Numbered from the stretch's first letter, positions 43,433-53,269 are shown. The stretch is DNA of 64,000 nucleotides from Pigmentibacter ruber (GCF_009792895.1 NZ_WSSC01000002.1:186001-250000), one strand, 5' to 3'. The notes: a model not told the origin generated them from the letters alone. Translations and numbers: made by a program.

Positions 43433-44779
43433 ATGAAAGAAAATAATGACTATTCAAAAATTAGCTTTGTTTTAGAAAAATTAAGTTATGCTGAATTTGA
43501 TTTTAATGATTTTAATAGAATTGAAGATTCAATGCAAAAAATAAAAAATATGAAATTATTTATTGAAATTATTGAAAGAAATTCGATACAAGTTTTAGTC
43601 TATGATAGAATCAAAAATTATTTTCCAAAAATATTTAATAGTATAATAAAAATTTGTAATTGGAACTATCAGTTTGCAAAATATGAAAGTCGATTTTTAA
43701 TACAGAATACTTTCATTTTTAATATTGCAAAAGAATCGAGTAAACTAGGCATAAAAATAGTATTTCTCAAGGGTTTTTGTTTTAGTCAATGTCTATATCG
43801 AGAAAAATTTTATAAAAAAATGAATGATATTGATCTCCTTATTGAAGAAAGAGACATTCATGAGTTTGAAAATATTTTAAAAAACAACAAATTTTCTTGT
43901 TTATTTAACAATTTATTCTCAAAAAAATCAAATACTTCTAAAACCCATCATCTACCTCCATATATATCAGAAGATAAATCTTGTGTAATTACTGTGCATT
44001 GGCAATTGTCACGAAATTTTCAAAAAAATAATGTAATAAATTTTATTTGGGATGATATAGTACCAATACCGAATTTTCAAAATTGTTATAGAATGTCTTG
44101 GGAATGTAATGTACTTCACTTATGTATACACTTGTCTTTATATAAAGCTGGTTTCAAAGAATTGGCAGATATCTTTAATATTATTAAATTTTGTAGTCCG
44201 CTAGATACTAAAAAATTTAAAAAATTAATAATTGAAATTTCTGCTTATGAAAAAATTTATAGAGCATTTGTATTAACAAGTAAATTTTTTCCTGAGCTTA
44301 ATCAAATTCAATTTTTTTTAGAAATAACTAATTTTTGTTATAACTTCATACCAAAAAAATTAATTTTGCAATTAGAAAAAAGGACTAGATCTTTAAAATT
44401 TTTATTAATTAGCAGAACTACTTATATTACAAAATTAGAAAAAAGTTTTTTACTTTTCAAACTTTCAAAAAGTTATAATAATAAATTTAAAATTTGGTTA
44501 AAAATGTGGAAAATTTTATTTATGATTCCAGATTCAGAACAAAAATGTATTTCAGGTTACATAGGTAATAATATTTTTGTAAAATATTACTATAAATTTG
44601 TGACGCCGATTAAAATCATAAGAGCGCTCTGTTCTGAGCATGGAATTAAAAATATTTTTTTCTTTACAATATCCAATGCTTTCATAATTGTAAGCGGTCT
44701 TTTAAAACTCTCATTTTTTTCATTTGAAAAAGAACAATATGATATAAATTTAATTAATCTCTATAAGGAAATGGAATAA
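43433..44779 (+). CDS. Nucleotidyltransferase-fold protein of the PF14907 (NTP_transf_5) type
   Basis: Encodes 448 residues. Family pattern: VFLKGFCFSQCLY (about 110), MNDIDLLIEERDIHEFENIL (about 130, with the D-x-D pair), HHLPPYI, ITVHWQLS (about 188), and the later helical VLHLCIHLSLYKAGFKELADI. PF14907 proteins are found in natural-product and cell-envelope loci and are presumed to transfer nucleotides; the substrate is unknown. The last 130 residues are Lys-rich and hydrophobic, with a possible membrane helix (FITISNAFIIVSGLLKL-like). It overlaps the dikinase by one base (TAATG). Confidence 0.75.
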   Translation: MKENNDYSKISFVLEKLSYAEFDFNDFNRIEDSMQKIKNMKLFIEIIERNSIQVLVYDRIKNYFPKIFNSIIKICNWNYQFAKYESRFLIQNTFIFNIAKESSKLGIKIVFLKGFCFSQCLYREKFYKKMNDIDLLIEERDIHEFENILKNNKFSCLFNNLFSKKSNTSKTHHLPPYISEDKSCVITVHWQLSRNFQKNNVINFIWDDIVPIPNFQNCYRMSWECNVLHLCIHLSLYKAGFKELADIFNIIKFCSPLDTKKFKKLIIEISAYEKIYRAFVLTSKFFPELNQIQFFLEITNFCYNFIPKKLILQLEKRTRSLKFLLISRTTYITKLEKSFLLFKLSKSYNNKFKIWLKMWKILFMIPDSEQKCISGYIGNNIFVKYYYKFVTPIKIIRALCSEHGIKNIFFFTISNAFIIVSGLLKLSFFSFEKEQYDINLINLYKEME

Positions 44780-47322
44780 TGCAAATCTTAACTGGACAAT
44801 TATTAAAGAAGAATACAAAGGATGTAGATTATGGAGGTAAAGGGGGAAATTGTCTTTTTTTAAAAAAAAATTCATATAATATTCCAGAAACTATTCTTTA
44901 CAAATGCGATGAGATACAGAATTATTTAAAATTTAAGATAAAAAAATTTGATAAAATTATGCAAGAAATTCCCCTAGAATTTGATGAAATTAGAAAAGAA
45001 GAAGAGACAAAATATTTTAACTTACAATTAGAAATTTTAAATATACCTCCTCCTGCGAAATGGCATTTTGAAGTTAAAAAAATAAAAAAATTTCTTGGTT
45101 CAAAAATAATTATACGCTCTAGTATGAGTGTTGAGGATTCTAAACTATCTTCTTTTGCGGGATGTTTTGATTCTTTCCATATTAAAAATTATGATGAACT
45201 TAGCTTATGGAATGAAATTAAAAAGGTTCTAGCTTCGGCATTAACTAAAGCCAGTGTCAAAAGAATAATAGAAGTCACTCCTCATTTTTCTAAAGTAAAA
45301 CTTGGTTTTTTTATTCAAAAATATATTGAACCAGAAATTCTTGGTGTTTGTTTTAGTAGAAATCCTTTAGACATTTGGGAACAAAATGGAATTTGTGAAT
45401 ATGCATTTGCCGGAAATTCTGTGGTTCAAGGAACGGGAACTTCTTTCACTATTTCAAGTGAAGAACAACCTCATTCAAAATTAACATCTTTCTGGTATGA
45501 AGTCTGGCAACATGCTTTTACCCTAGAAAAAAAATTTAAGGCAGCAATCGATTATGAATGGGTATGGGATGGACATGAATTTTGGATCGTTCAAGTAAGA
45601 AAGATTGCTACTGAAGATGCATATATGTTTGAAAAAACATTTGATGGAAATCTATGGAGCAGAGAATTAACATTAGAAAGATTTCCTGAACCTTTAACAC
45701 CTTTAGCGTGGTCCTCAATATCAGACATTTTTGTAACTAATGTAAGAGTTTTGAATAAACAATTTGGAATTTTAGTCAAAAATATTGAGCAAATTGCTAT
45801 ATCATTTGGTGGATTTATTTATGCTAATCCAAACATTTTTAGTTATCCAAAAGGTATAAAAATTAGATGGTCTCACTTTTTTTCCTTTTTTACATCATCA
45901 TTATGGAAAATATTATATATATTATTTTCTTTTATAATTAAACTGTTATTTGTAAAAGACAAAAAATTTGAAATCTCTTTTTTTAAACTCCAAATAATTT
46001 TGGTTTTAATTGAAGATAATTTTAATAATGAAGTAGAAAAATGGGAATATAATAGAGATGAATTTTTGAAAAATATAAGAAAATTTGATAAACTAAAAAA
46101 TTCTAATTTATTGAATGATAATACTAAAATTTTGGAAAACATGGAAAAATTAAAATTAATAGGAGAAAAATTTCTTGAATCTGATTTTTCTATTTTCTTA
46201 ATGAAGAATATTTTAGAAAAAAAATTAAATAAAATATTTCAAAATTTAGGTTTTTCTGCGGATGAATATTTGAGTTACTTAGGAAATTTTTCAAATCGGA
46301 CTTTAAAATTTAATGAAGAATGCAGAGAGTTATTTTTTAAAATAATAAAAGACAATTATGGAGTATACTTTCTTAATTCTTTATCTGGAGTGAAAGATAT
46401 CGATGATTTTTCTAAATTATTTGATTTGCTTTGTGCTCAATCCAAGAATTATTGGAATGAATTTTTAAGTAGAAATGGGCATGTACGTACTTCTTGGGAC
46501 TTTATTAAACCTTGTTTAAATGAAGCTCCATGGGAGCTTGGAAAGATTTTAGCGCAATATTTATCAAATACTGGTTTATTTCCCAAATGTGAATATAAAA
46601 TGGAATATTTTATGAATAAGCTTGATGCAATGTTAATAAAAATTAATAGAAGAAAGATAAATAAAATAATTTTATCTTCTATGGATAAGTTAAAATCTTT
46701 AATGCAAATGGATGAGGAACAACATTTTCTTTCAGGACTTATAATTCAGCAATCAAAATATTTAATTAAAAAAGCAGAAGATTTATTAATTGCAAAAAAA
46801 ATATTATTAATGAAAGATAGTATTTACTTTTTACGAATTGAAGAATTAAAAGAGCAATTATTTTTCCCAACTTCAAATTTGCATTATTTGACTTTGAAGA
46901 GAAAGAATTTATGGGTTGCAAATTTATCAATCAAAAAACCTATGCAAATTCCTATCTTATATGAAAATAGGGATGATTTTAGAAACTTTAATACAGAGGA
47001 GAATATTTTTTATGGAGCGCCAATGAGCCCAGGGGAAGCTCAGGGAGAAGTGTATTTTGCTGAAGACTTATCTGATTTTGGTAATATTCCTAAAGGTGCT
47101 ATTTTATTAACAACATCACCTAATCCTACTTTTACAGCAATTTATCCTACGCTCTCAGGAATTGTTACCCTGACAGGTGGGGTTTTATCACACGGTTTTA
47201 TAGCTGCTAGAGAGTATGGCCTGCCAGCGATATCAGCTCCGCAGCAGATTTTTCAAGTTTTAAAAAAAGGAATGACCGTGAAAATGAATGGAAGATTAGG
47301 TCGATTAGAAATTTTATCATAG
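44779..47322 (+). CDS. PEP-synthase / rifampicin-phosphotransferase-like dikinase
   Basis: Encodes 847 residues. The N-terminal PPDK-type ATP-binding domain (about 1-290) includes GGKGGNCLFL, IIRSSMSVEDSKLSSFAGCFDSF, and ends in DYEWVWDGHEFWIVQVRKI. A roughly 450-residue middle domain is not conserved with PEP synthase. The C-terminal swivelling domain (about 755-847) carries the phospho-His in TLTGGVLSHGFIAAREYGLP (His about 805). This order matches rifampicin phosphotransferase (ATP domain, substrate domain, His domain; 867 residues) and not full PEP synthase. It likely moves a phosphate from ATP to an unknown small molecule, giving AMP and Pi. Confidence 0.8.
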   Translation: MQILTGQLLKKNTKDVDYGGKGGNCLFLKKNSYNIPETILYKCDEIQNYLKFKIKKFDKIMQEIPLEFDEIRKEEETKYFNLQLEILNIPPPAKWHFEVKKIKKFLGSKIIIRSSMSVEDSKLSSFAGCFDSFHIKNYDELSLWNEIKKVLASALTKASVKRIIEVTPHFSKVKLGFFIQKYIEPEILGVCFSRNPLDIWEQNGICEYAFAGNSVVQGTGTSFTISSEEQPHSKLTSFWYEVWQHAFTLEKKFKAAIDYEWVWDGHEFWIVQVRKIATEDAYMFEKTFDGNLWSRELTLERFPEPLTPLAWSSISDIFVTNVRVLNKQFGILVKNIEQIAISFGGFIYANPNIFSYPKGIKIRWSHFFSFFTSSLWKILYILFSFIIKLLFVKDKKFEISFFKLQIILVLIEDNFNNEVEKWEYNRDEFLKNIRKFDKLKNSNLLNDNTKILENMEKLKLIGEKFLESDFSIFLMKNILEKKLNKIFQNLGFSADEYLSYLGNFSNRTLKFNEECRELFFKIIKDNYGVYFLNSLSGVKDIDDFSKLFDLLCAQSKNYWNEFLSRNGHVRTSWDFIKPCLNEAPWELGKILAQYLSNTGLFPKCEYKMEYFMNKLDAMLIKINRRKINKIILSSMDKLKSLMQMDEEQHFLSGLIIQQSKYLIKKAEDLLIAKKILLMKDSIYFLRIEELKEQLFFPTSNLHYLTLKRKNLWVANLSIKKPMQIPILYENRDDFRNFNTEENIFYGAPMSPGEAQGEVYFAEDLSDFGNIPKGAILLTTSPNPTFTAIYPTLSGIVTLTGGVLSHGFIAAREYGLPAISAPQQIFQVLKKGMTVKMNGRLGRLEILS

Positions 47323-47528
47323 AACTTAATATTCCGAATAAATTTGTCTAACCCTAGAATAATATTATTTAATAAATTCAATACACTATAATTATATTGA
47401 ATTTATATAGTTATTTATCATCAAGATGTAATCATATCTTAAAGAACATTATTGTAAAAATAAGTAGATAAGGAATTACTTATTGCTTTGATGATACATC
47501 GTTCTTAATAAATAAATATAGGTGCTAG

Positions 47529-50216
47529 ATGTTAAGTGAAGCTAAGAAAATACTAAAAAATACTAAAACAAATATTCAAAATAAATTTCGTACTCCACAT
47601 GAAATTGAAGCTGCTCTAATTAAAGAAAATCAAGCAAAAAAATATAGTAAATCTCAAATTGCTTCTGAAGTTCTTCTTTCTAAAAATGAATTTAATGCAT
47701 TTTACAATGTAAATTATAATATATGCATTTCTTTTTTAACAACATTTATACTTATAATTAATCGTGATAAGAATTTTAATTTTTTAAATTATATTGTTCA
47801 GCAAGAAAAGAATTATGAAAGTTATATTAATTTCTTAACTGGTTACTACAATGCAAATAAGGAAACTATAGCTAGAGTGGTGCAAAAGTTTCATAATCGC
47901 GAGATTTTTTTGCATGAGTTTTCTGTTTTTATGCAACATTTAGACAGCATTCCAGATTCAAAAAACAAAGAGCTTTATAAGTACATTTTTAATCAAATAA
48001 AATATTTTCATGAAGAAAAATTAAATCTTTTTAGAGATAATATTTATACAATAAATTATGGCTATAAAAGTGAAGATTTTTTTGAATATTTTACAAAAGA
48101 ACTACATACAATTGCTAAAAGTAGAAATATTGGTGATAAGGCAAAGTACTATATCCAGCTCTCACCAGCAGAAATATTTACATTGACAGCAAATACTTTA
48201 ATTGATCTTCTTATGATAGCAATAGCAATTGTGTTACCTCCTGTTGGAGCTGGCGGTTATGCAGCTTCTATTGCTGCTAATGCTGCGTCACAAGCAGCAA
48301 CAGCAGGAGCAATTGCTGGCGGCGCATTAGCAGGAAACTTTATTGGTTTGCTATTTGTGAAAGGGAAAGAAATTTTATCTGCTGATTCTTATAAAGTTCT
48401 AAAGGCAAAAATTCCTATTGAATTACTTTCGGAATATGATTTGCAAAGAAAAAATGATTTAATTACTAGCGGTCATTTGTCCTCACACAGTTCTAATTCA
48501 AAGTACATAGTTAATTCAAGTATGTCTCGTTTTGAGTTAGAATTAATTGAAATGAAAAAAATTAAAGAAATTGTTGAAAATGTAAAAAAATCAATTGCAA
48601 AAAATGGCCAATATAAATTCAATATATCTACTCTTTTTACATATTATGTTAATTTGATAGAAAGTATAGAAAAATTTAAAAAGAAAAATATTTCACAGCA
48701 TGATCTTAAAAATGACTATATGAAACTGATGAATTATTATAGATACACCTTAATTTTAAAACAACCCTTGTTTATTCAGTTAGAAACTCTAAGATTGAGT
48801 TTATTTAAGTCGTTAAGTGTATTTTCAAATAATAACTCTTCTTTTTCAGAGTTTAAAAGAAAACACTTGCATAAAAATCCAACAAATCAGAAAGCTATTA
48901 GAAAAACAATAAAGAAATATGTAGAAAATAAAGATGAAAACTATCGAAACTCTTTTGTAGATTTTGTTCAAAATACCCTTTTAATGGGAGAAATGAATCA
49001 AAGAGAAACTGAGCAATATATAAATATCTTAAAGCAAGATTCAAAGATTCCAAATCAACTAAGGGATACATTATTTGGACCGCCTGGGAATGCTCCTGAT
49101 TCTATTGCTGAACCTGCGAGTAGAGCGTTAAAAGGACTTAGTCCACTGCTATTTCCTAATATCCACGGTCCTGTTAATTTATCTTCCAAGGATATTGGAA
49201 CTGGCGTAGGTTTATCAGTTTCATTAGGTTGTTTAATTATTTTTGAAGTGATTTCTGCAATTGTTTCGAAGGCAACAGGATTAACTGGGCAAGAAAGATA
49301 TCAATCTCTTTGCTCAGTATTAGGAGGTTCTTATCATGCATTTAGAGTGATGCAGGCAGGAACTGGTGTTGTTATGATTACTAATAATTTTACACATTTT
49401 ATTAAGGATTCTTTAGTAAATAATATATTAACAAATTACGCTGTAATGCCTTTAAAAATAATTGGAACGTTTGGAGTTGCATTTGTAGCTGCAAAAATAG
49501 ATCAACATCAAGACAAATACTGGAAACAATTAATTGAAAAATATATTGCGCAACAATCTGAAGAAGAAAGAAAAAATATAGATAATAGTAATAAAAAGAT
49601 CATCCGACCTGCTTATGAATTTTATAAATCTGAAAGAGGTATGGCACCAACTAGATACATGAAAGCTATTTCAGAATTGCAAGATAAAAGACTTGATAAT
49701 ATTTCTAGTTTAATAAGGAAGATTGATTTAAATATCTTAGAAATGATGGAATTATGTCAAAAGTATAATAAAAAAGAAGAGAAGCATAAAATTAGTAATG
49801 ATAAAGTTGGAAATTTTACTTCTTATATAGGAGCGGTTGAGAGTGATATATATCAAAATAATTTAGAAGATGAAGATGGTCATTATCACAAAAGTGACAT
49901 TGAAAAAATTGTTTCTTTGTATACTAAAATATTTATTCGTCTAATGAGTGTTGCAGTAGAAATACAAAAATTTGATGATTATCTGCAATATTTTGTTGAT
50001 GGATTTTTAGGTGAGGTAGAATTATCATTAAGTTTATATATGCCTTTACTAAAAATTGATAATTCTAAAGTCACTGATATTATTAATTTTGCTAGTAATA
50101 ACAATAATTTTCAGAATTTCTGCAAAGATTTTCATGATACTAGATTACAAAAAGACTGGTTAAAAAGAACACAAACTAAACATGAAAATAATGATTATAT
50201 AGTGACATCTATTTAA
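47529..50216 (+). CDS. Large membrane-inserting protein, effector-like, unknown
   Basis: Encodes 895 residues with no signal peptide. A long hydrophobic Gly/Ala segment (about 225-285: LIDLLMIAIAIVLPPVGAGG..., then AAGGALAGNFIGLLF-like) and a second one (about 565-595 and 655-670) could form membrane hairpins. The rest is coiled-coil-like and Lys/Asn-rich. A GPPGNAPDSIAEPASRALKG segment lies before the second hydrophobic part. No enzyme motif. The lack of a signal together with hairpin-type membrane segments resembles secreted effectors or toxins. It stands alone between the dikinase and mutT. Confidence 0.6.
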   Translation: MLSEAKKILKNTKTNIQNKFRTPHEIEAALIKENQAKKYSKSQIASEVLLSKNEFNAFYNVNYNICISFLTTFILIINRDKNFNFLNYIVQQEKNYESYINFLTGYYNANKETIARVVQKFHNREIFLHEFSVFMQHLDSIPDSKNKELYKYIFNQIKYFHEEKLNLFRDNIYTINYGYKSEDFFEYFTKELHTIAKSRNIGDKAKYYIQLSPAEIFTLTANTLIDLLMIAIAIVLPPVGAGGYAASIAANAASQAATAGAIAGGALAGNFIGLLFVKGKEILSADSYKVLKAKIPIELLSEYDLQRKNDLITSGHLSSHSSNSKYIVNSSMSRFELELIEMKKIKEIVENVKKSIAKNGQYKFNISTLFTYYVNLIESIEKFKKKNISQHDLKNDYMKLMNYYRYTLILKQPLFIQLETLRLSLFKSLSVFSNNNSSFSEFKRKHLHKNPTNQKAIRKTIKKYVENKDENYRNSFVDFVQNTLLMGEMNQRETEQYINILKQDSKIPNQLRDTLFGPPGNAPDSIAEPASRALKGLSPLLFPNIHGPVNLSSKDIGTGVGLSVSLGCLIIFEVISAIVSKATGLTGQERYQSLCSVLGGSYHAFRVMQAGTGVVMITNNFTHFIKDSLVNNILTNYAVMPLKIIGTFGVAFVAAKIDQHQDKYWKQLIEKYIAQQSEEERKNIDNSNKKIIRPAYEFYKSERGMAPTRYMKAISELQDKRLDNISSLIRKIDLNILEMMELCQKYNKKEEKHKISNDKVGNFTSYIGAVESDIYQNNLEDEDGHYHKSDIEKIVSLYTKIFIRLMSVAVEIQKFDDYLQYFVDGFLGEVELSLSLYMPLLKIDNSKVTDIINFASNNNNFQNFCKDFHDTRLQKDWLKRTQTKHENNDYIVTSI

Positions 50217-50223
50217 TATGAAA

Positions 50224-50241
50224 ATTCGCAATTAAGCGAAT
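50224..50241. terminator. Terminator-like hairpin between convergent genes
   Basis: ATTCGC, loop AATTAA, GCGAAT, followed by ATAATTTTATT on the plus strand and AATTTTCAT on the minus. Confidence 0.4.
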
Positions 50242-50247
50242 ATAATT

Positions 50248-50631
50248 TTATTGATTATAACTGAGTTTTTGAGCAATTGGGATATCAGCAGGAGCAAGAG
50301 TTATTTTCAATATATCAACTGGTTTTAACCATTTATATTGTGAGTGGACTCGTAATTCTAAATTTCCTTCTACTATATCCGAAATAACACCAATAAGTTT
50401 TATTTTTCCGAACTCATATTCATAAATTGTTTCAGAGAAAATATTTTTAGGAACAATTTTAATATTAAGTTCTTCTTTAATTTCCCTTATAATACACTGT
50501 TCAATAGACTCATTTTTTTCTAGTTTACCTCCAGGAAATTCCCAAAAACCTTCTAATTTCTGTCCTTTTGCTCTCTGTGCTACAAAATAAAATCCTTGAT
50601 TTTCAATCAAAGCAGCCACTACTGTTTTCAT
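50248..50631 (-). CDS. mutT: MutT-type Nudix hydrolase (8-oxo-dGTP diphosphatase)
   Basis: Encodes 127 residues, the usual MutT size. It starts VVAALIENQGFYFVAQRAKG, then EGFWEFPGGKLEKNES and the Nudix box GGKLE-x7-REIKEELNI. YKWLKPVDILKITLAPADIP near the end matches the MutT C-terminal W...L...DI pattern. It hydrolyses 8-oxo-dGTP to the monophosphate and prevents A:T to C:G transversions. It is a single gene, convergent with the 895-residue protein gene. Confidence 0.88.
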   Translation of the reverse strand: MKTVVAALIENQGFYFVAQRAKGQKLEGFWEFPGGKLEKNESIEQCIIREIKEELNIKIVPKNIFSETIYEYEFGKIKLIGVISDIVEGNLELRVHSQYKWLKPVDILKITLAPADIPIAQKLSYNQ

Positions 50632-50765
50632 GTATTTTCCTGTTCAATCAAAATAACTAGAGTCTCCCCTTTTTCTTTAGTAGCAAAAATTATTCTTAAT
50701 TAGAAGTATTCATTTTGAAAAAATAGATCTTTTTCTTATTCAGCCAGAGTATATTGTAATATTGG

Positions 50766-51743
50766 TTAAAGATTTTCTGGTTCATAAGAAATGTATTTGC
50801 GCTTATTTTCGTCATAATAGATATAAAAGTACTTTTCTTTTAGTGGTTTATCTAATTCATGTCTTTGATATTCATCTATTGGTGAAGTTTGTGTTGGAAA
50901 TAATTTTTTAGTCACATAAAAAGAATAAAGTCCTGTTTTATTTTCAATGATTTTATATTCTGCTTTATAGACATCATCTCTTGCGCAACGTTCTTGTTTT
51001 GGGAGTTTGTCTTCCATATCTTTTGCTATGACATCACTATCTTCATTATTGTTATAAAAACAATGTTCTGACCCATAATAATCCTTTACAAAACTTAATA
51101 CAAACTTAATATTTCCTTTTTCGTTTGGTAGAAAAAACTCTTCAGTTGTTATTCCACCACCATGTGGAAGGGGATAACTGCGTTCAATACTAAAAATAAG
51201 TTGGTTATCATTTGCTATTTTAAGATACTTTACTTCAGAGCATTCATCATTTGTTAATTCACACGATAAATCAATTGCGTTACTTTTGGCTACAATTTCG
51301 TAAAATGGAAATTTATTAGGAACAAATTTTACTTTAAATAATTGAGCAATTGCATCTTTATGATTCAGTTTTTCGGTATTTTCAAGTTCACCAGTTACGG
51401 TAACATAATAATAAATTTGATTTTTTTCTTTATTTTGAAAAATAGAATTTATTTTTATGCAATATCTATCTATTAACGAAGTATAGCAATTTTTATCTTT
51501 GTTAAAATGTTCGGGGAAGTTTAAGAAGTCTGAAATTTTATATAAATCTCTTAAATCAATTCTTTTTTTTATTTCTTCAACTTTTTGATTATGAATAGTA
51601 CTAAATATTTTTTTCCCACTTGTATTTAAATTAACTAAATTGTTTTTCTGTGAAAGATAATTTTTAATTAGAATACCTATGATAGTAGAAATAGATACAA
51701 CTAAAAAAATAAAAATGATAGTTAATTTGTTTTTTGACCTCAT
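50766..51743 (-). CDS. Membrane-anchored or exported protein, unknown function
   Basis: Encodes 325 residues. Residues 7-28 form one hydrophobic helix (LTIIFIFLVVSISTIIGILI) after a basic start, so it is an N-terminal anchor or uncleaved signal. The outside part is beta-rich and has seven Cys, including ELTNDECSEV and a GSEHCFYNN/QERCARDD pair, suggesting disulphides in the periplasm. PHGGGITTEEFFL is a conspicuous Gly motif. No family recognised. Confidence 0.55.
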   Translation of the reverse strand: MRSKNKLTIIFIFLVVSISTIIGILIKNYLSQKNNLVNLNTSGKKIFSTIHNQKVEEIKKRIDLRDLYKISDFLNFPEHFNKDKNCYTSLIDRYCIKINSIFQNKEKNQIYYYVTVTGELENTEKLNHKDAIAQLFKVKFVPNKFPFYEIVAKSNAIDLSCELTNDECSEVKYLKIANDNQLIFSIERSYPLPHGGGITTEEFFLPNEKGNIKFVLSFVKDYYGSEHCFYNNNEDSDVIAKDMEDKLPKQERCARDDVYKAEYKIIENKTGLYSFYVTKKLFPTQTSPIDEYQRHELDKPLKEKYFYIYYDENKRKYISYEPENL

Positions 51744-51857
51744 AATTTTATTCCAATCAAATTATAAAAGTAAATTCTTATATTGTAGAAAAAAATATGT
51801 TGTCAATATTGCTATAAAAATATTTTCAAGGATCTAATTCATTTATTTATAGATAAT

Positions 51858-51915
51858 ATTAACCCTAAAATATAGAGAAATTATGTAAATATTTTCTTTA
51901 TATTTTAGGGTTAAT
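51858..51915. repeat. Stand-alone inverted repeat with 24-bp arms
   Basis: Left arm begins ATTAACCCTAAAATATA and the right arm ends TATATTTTAGGGTTAAT; one mismatch and an approximately 10-nt loop. It lies about 115 bases upstream of the minus-strand gene 50766-51743 and not at a gene end, so it is MITE-like or regulatory, less likely an ordinary terminator. Confidence 0.55.
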
Positions 51916-52183
51916 AAGTATAATTGCTAGAAAATAATGCATTTAATAAGAATACAATTATATGTCTAGTTTGGTCAAAATAAAGCTAATAATTTATATA
52001 TTTAAGTTCACTTTTGATAATTTTCCAAAAGTAACATTGAAAATTAAAATTTAATTTATTGTACTAAGAAATAAAATTATAGATTATTTTAAATAAATTT
52101 TATTACAGATTAATTTCGATAAATTTGCAATTTTAAGAGAAAAGTATTAATTAATGGATAAAATATGAAAATATAAATTTATT

Positions 52184-52309
52184 TAGCTAGACTAGCTAGA
52201 CTAGCTAGACTAACTAGATTAGCTAGATTAGCTAGATTAGCTAGATTAGCTAGATTAGCTAGATTAGCTAGATTAGCTAGATTAGCTAGATTAGCTAGAT
52301 TAGCTAGAA
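52184..52309. repeat. Fourteen tandem copies of a 9-bp unit TAGCTAGAC/T
   Basis: The first three units end in C, the fourth is TAACTAGAT, the next nine are TAGCTAGAT and the last ends in A. The unit length of 9 keeps frame; one frame per strand is open (Ala-Arg-Leu on plus, Leu-Ala-Asn on minus) but without a convincing start. Confidence 0.8.
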
Positions 52310-52413
52310 ACAACTTTCATCAATTTCTAGCTATCTTAAAAGAATGATACTTTATTTACTTATTTATTTTAAAAATACTATTTAAAATATAATTTTAAAT
52401 ATAAATAATGTTT

Positions 52414-52503
52414 TTATACGGAAATTACCCAGCCGACAGAATTAGCGTAAGTTGCATATTGTAGAAGAAGAAATGCAATACAATTTTTAACAAAAAAATT
52501 CAT
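52414..52503 (-). CDS. 29-residue exported peptide
   Basis: ATG 52503 has AAGGAG eight bases upstream on the minus strand. The product starts MNFFVKNCIAFLLLQYATYA, a good signal peptide, leaving a predicted mature nonapeptide NSVGWVISV. It lies just beside the tandem repeats. The size and layout would suit a secreted signal or pheromone-like peptide, or a vestigial exported gene. No processing or receptor gene is evident here. Confidence 0.45.
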   Translation of the reverse strand: MNFFVKNCIAFLLLQYATYANSVGWVISV

Positions 52504-53269
52504 AATAATAACTCCTTAAATAATTTAGAATATGACAATAAAAATATAAATATTAATATATTAATTTAAAATATATATAATTATTTACAAATTTTTAGAA
52601 GAAATATAATTTAATATTAATTAAAAACAACTTATTTATATTTTGATCATGATCACTATTTGATTATAACAGTTGATTAATTAAAAACAGATTTAATCTG
52701 TTCAGTAAGAAAAATACTAATTTATTTTTAATAAATCAATATCAATTTATGAGCTTTAGAATTAATATCAATAAATTCTTATGATTATAAAATTTAAAAT
52801 AATTTTAATTTTCTTTATTAGTAATAATTTTATTTTTTATCACCTTTTTTAAATGTTTATTAGAATTTAAAAATAAGCAATAAATTTAAATTTTTAAAAT
52901 AAATATATTTAAAAAATTAATGATACTAAATTTTTGTATCTTAGTTATCTTATAAAATTTAATTTTTTATACATTTTTGATATATTTTAAAATTTAGCTC
53001 TTGGGACATTTTTTGATATAATTTAAAGAAATACATATTTTATTTACGAATAAGATATTTAGAATTAATATAAAATTAAATTATTTATTAACAAAGATAT
53101 TTTTTAATTTTTAGAATATGTTTTAGAATAATTTTAATTGATAATTATTAATTTTATTTAAAAAGAAATAATTTTTTATAATATCTAAATTTATAAAAAT
53201 TTAATTTAATTTTGATTATCAAAATAAATAGCATATTTTCGAATTTTGCTAAAATAATTAACAAATAAT

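Larger units (their letters stand above)
51744..53269. other. 1.5-kb AT-rich region with palindromes, tandem repeats and a tiny gene
   Basis: It contains a 24-bp-arm inverted repeat (51858-51915), fourteen 9-bp tandem repeats (52184-52309), a 29-codon gene (52414-52503), TGATCATGATCA near 52645 and an AACAGATT/AATCTGTT palindrome at 52686-52702. I see no long gene. Confidence 0.5.

Noticed and set aside
52184-52309. Possible CRISPR array
   Set aside because: Units are contiguous 9-mers without spacers, and no cas genes are present.
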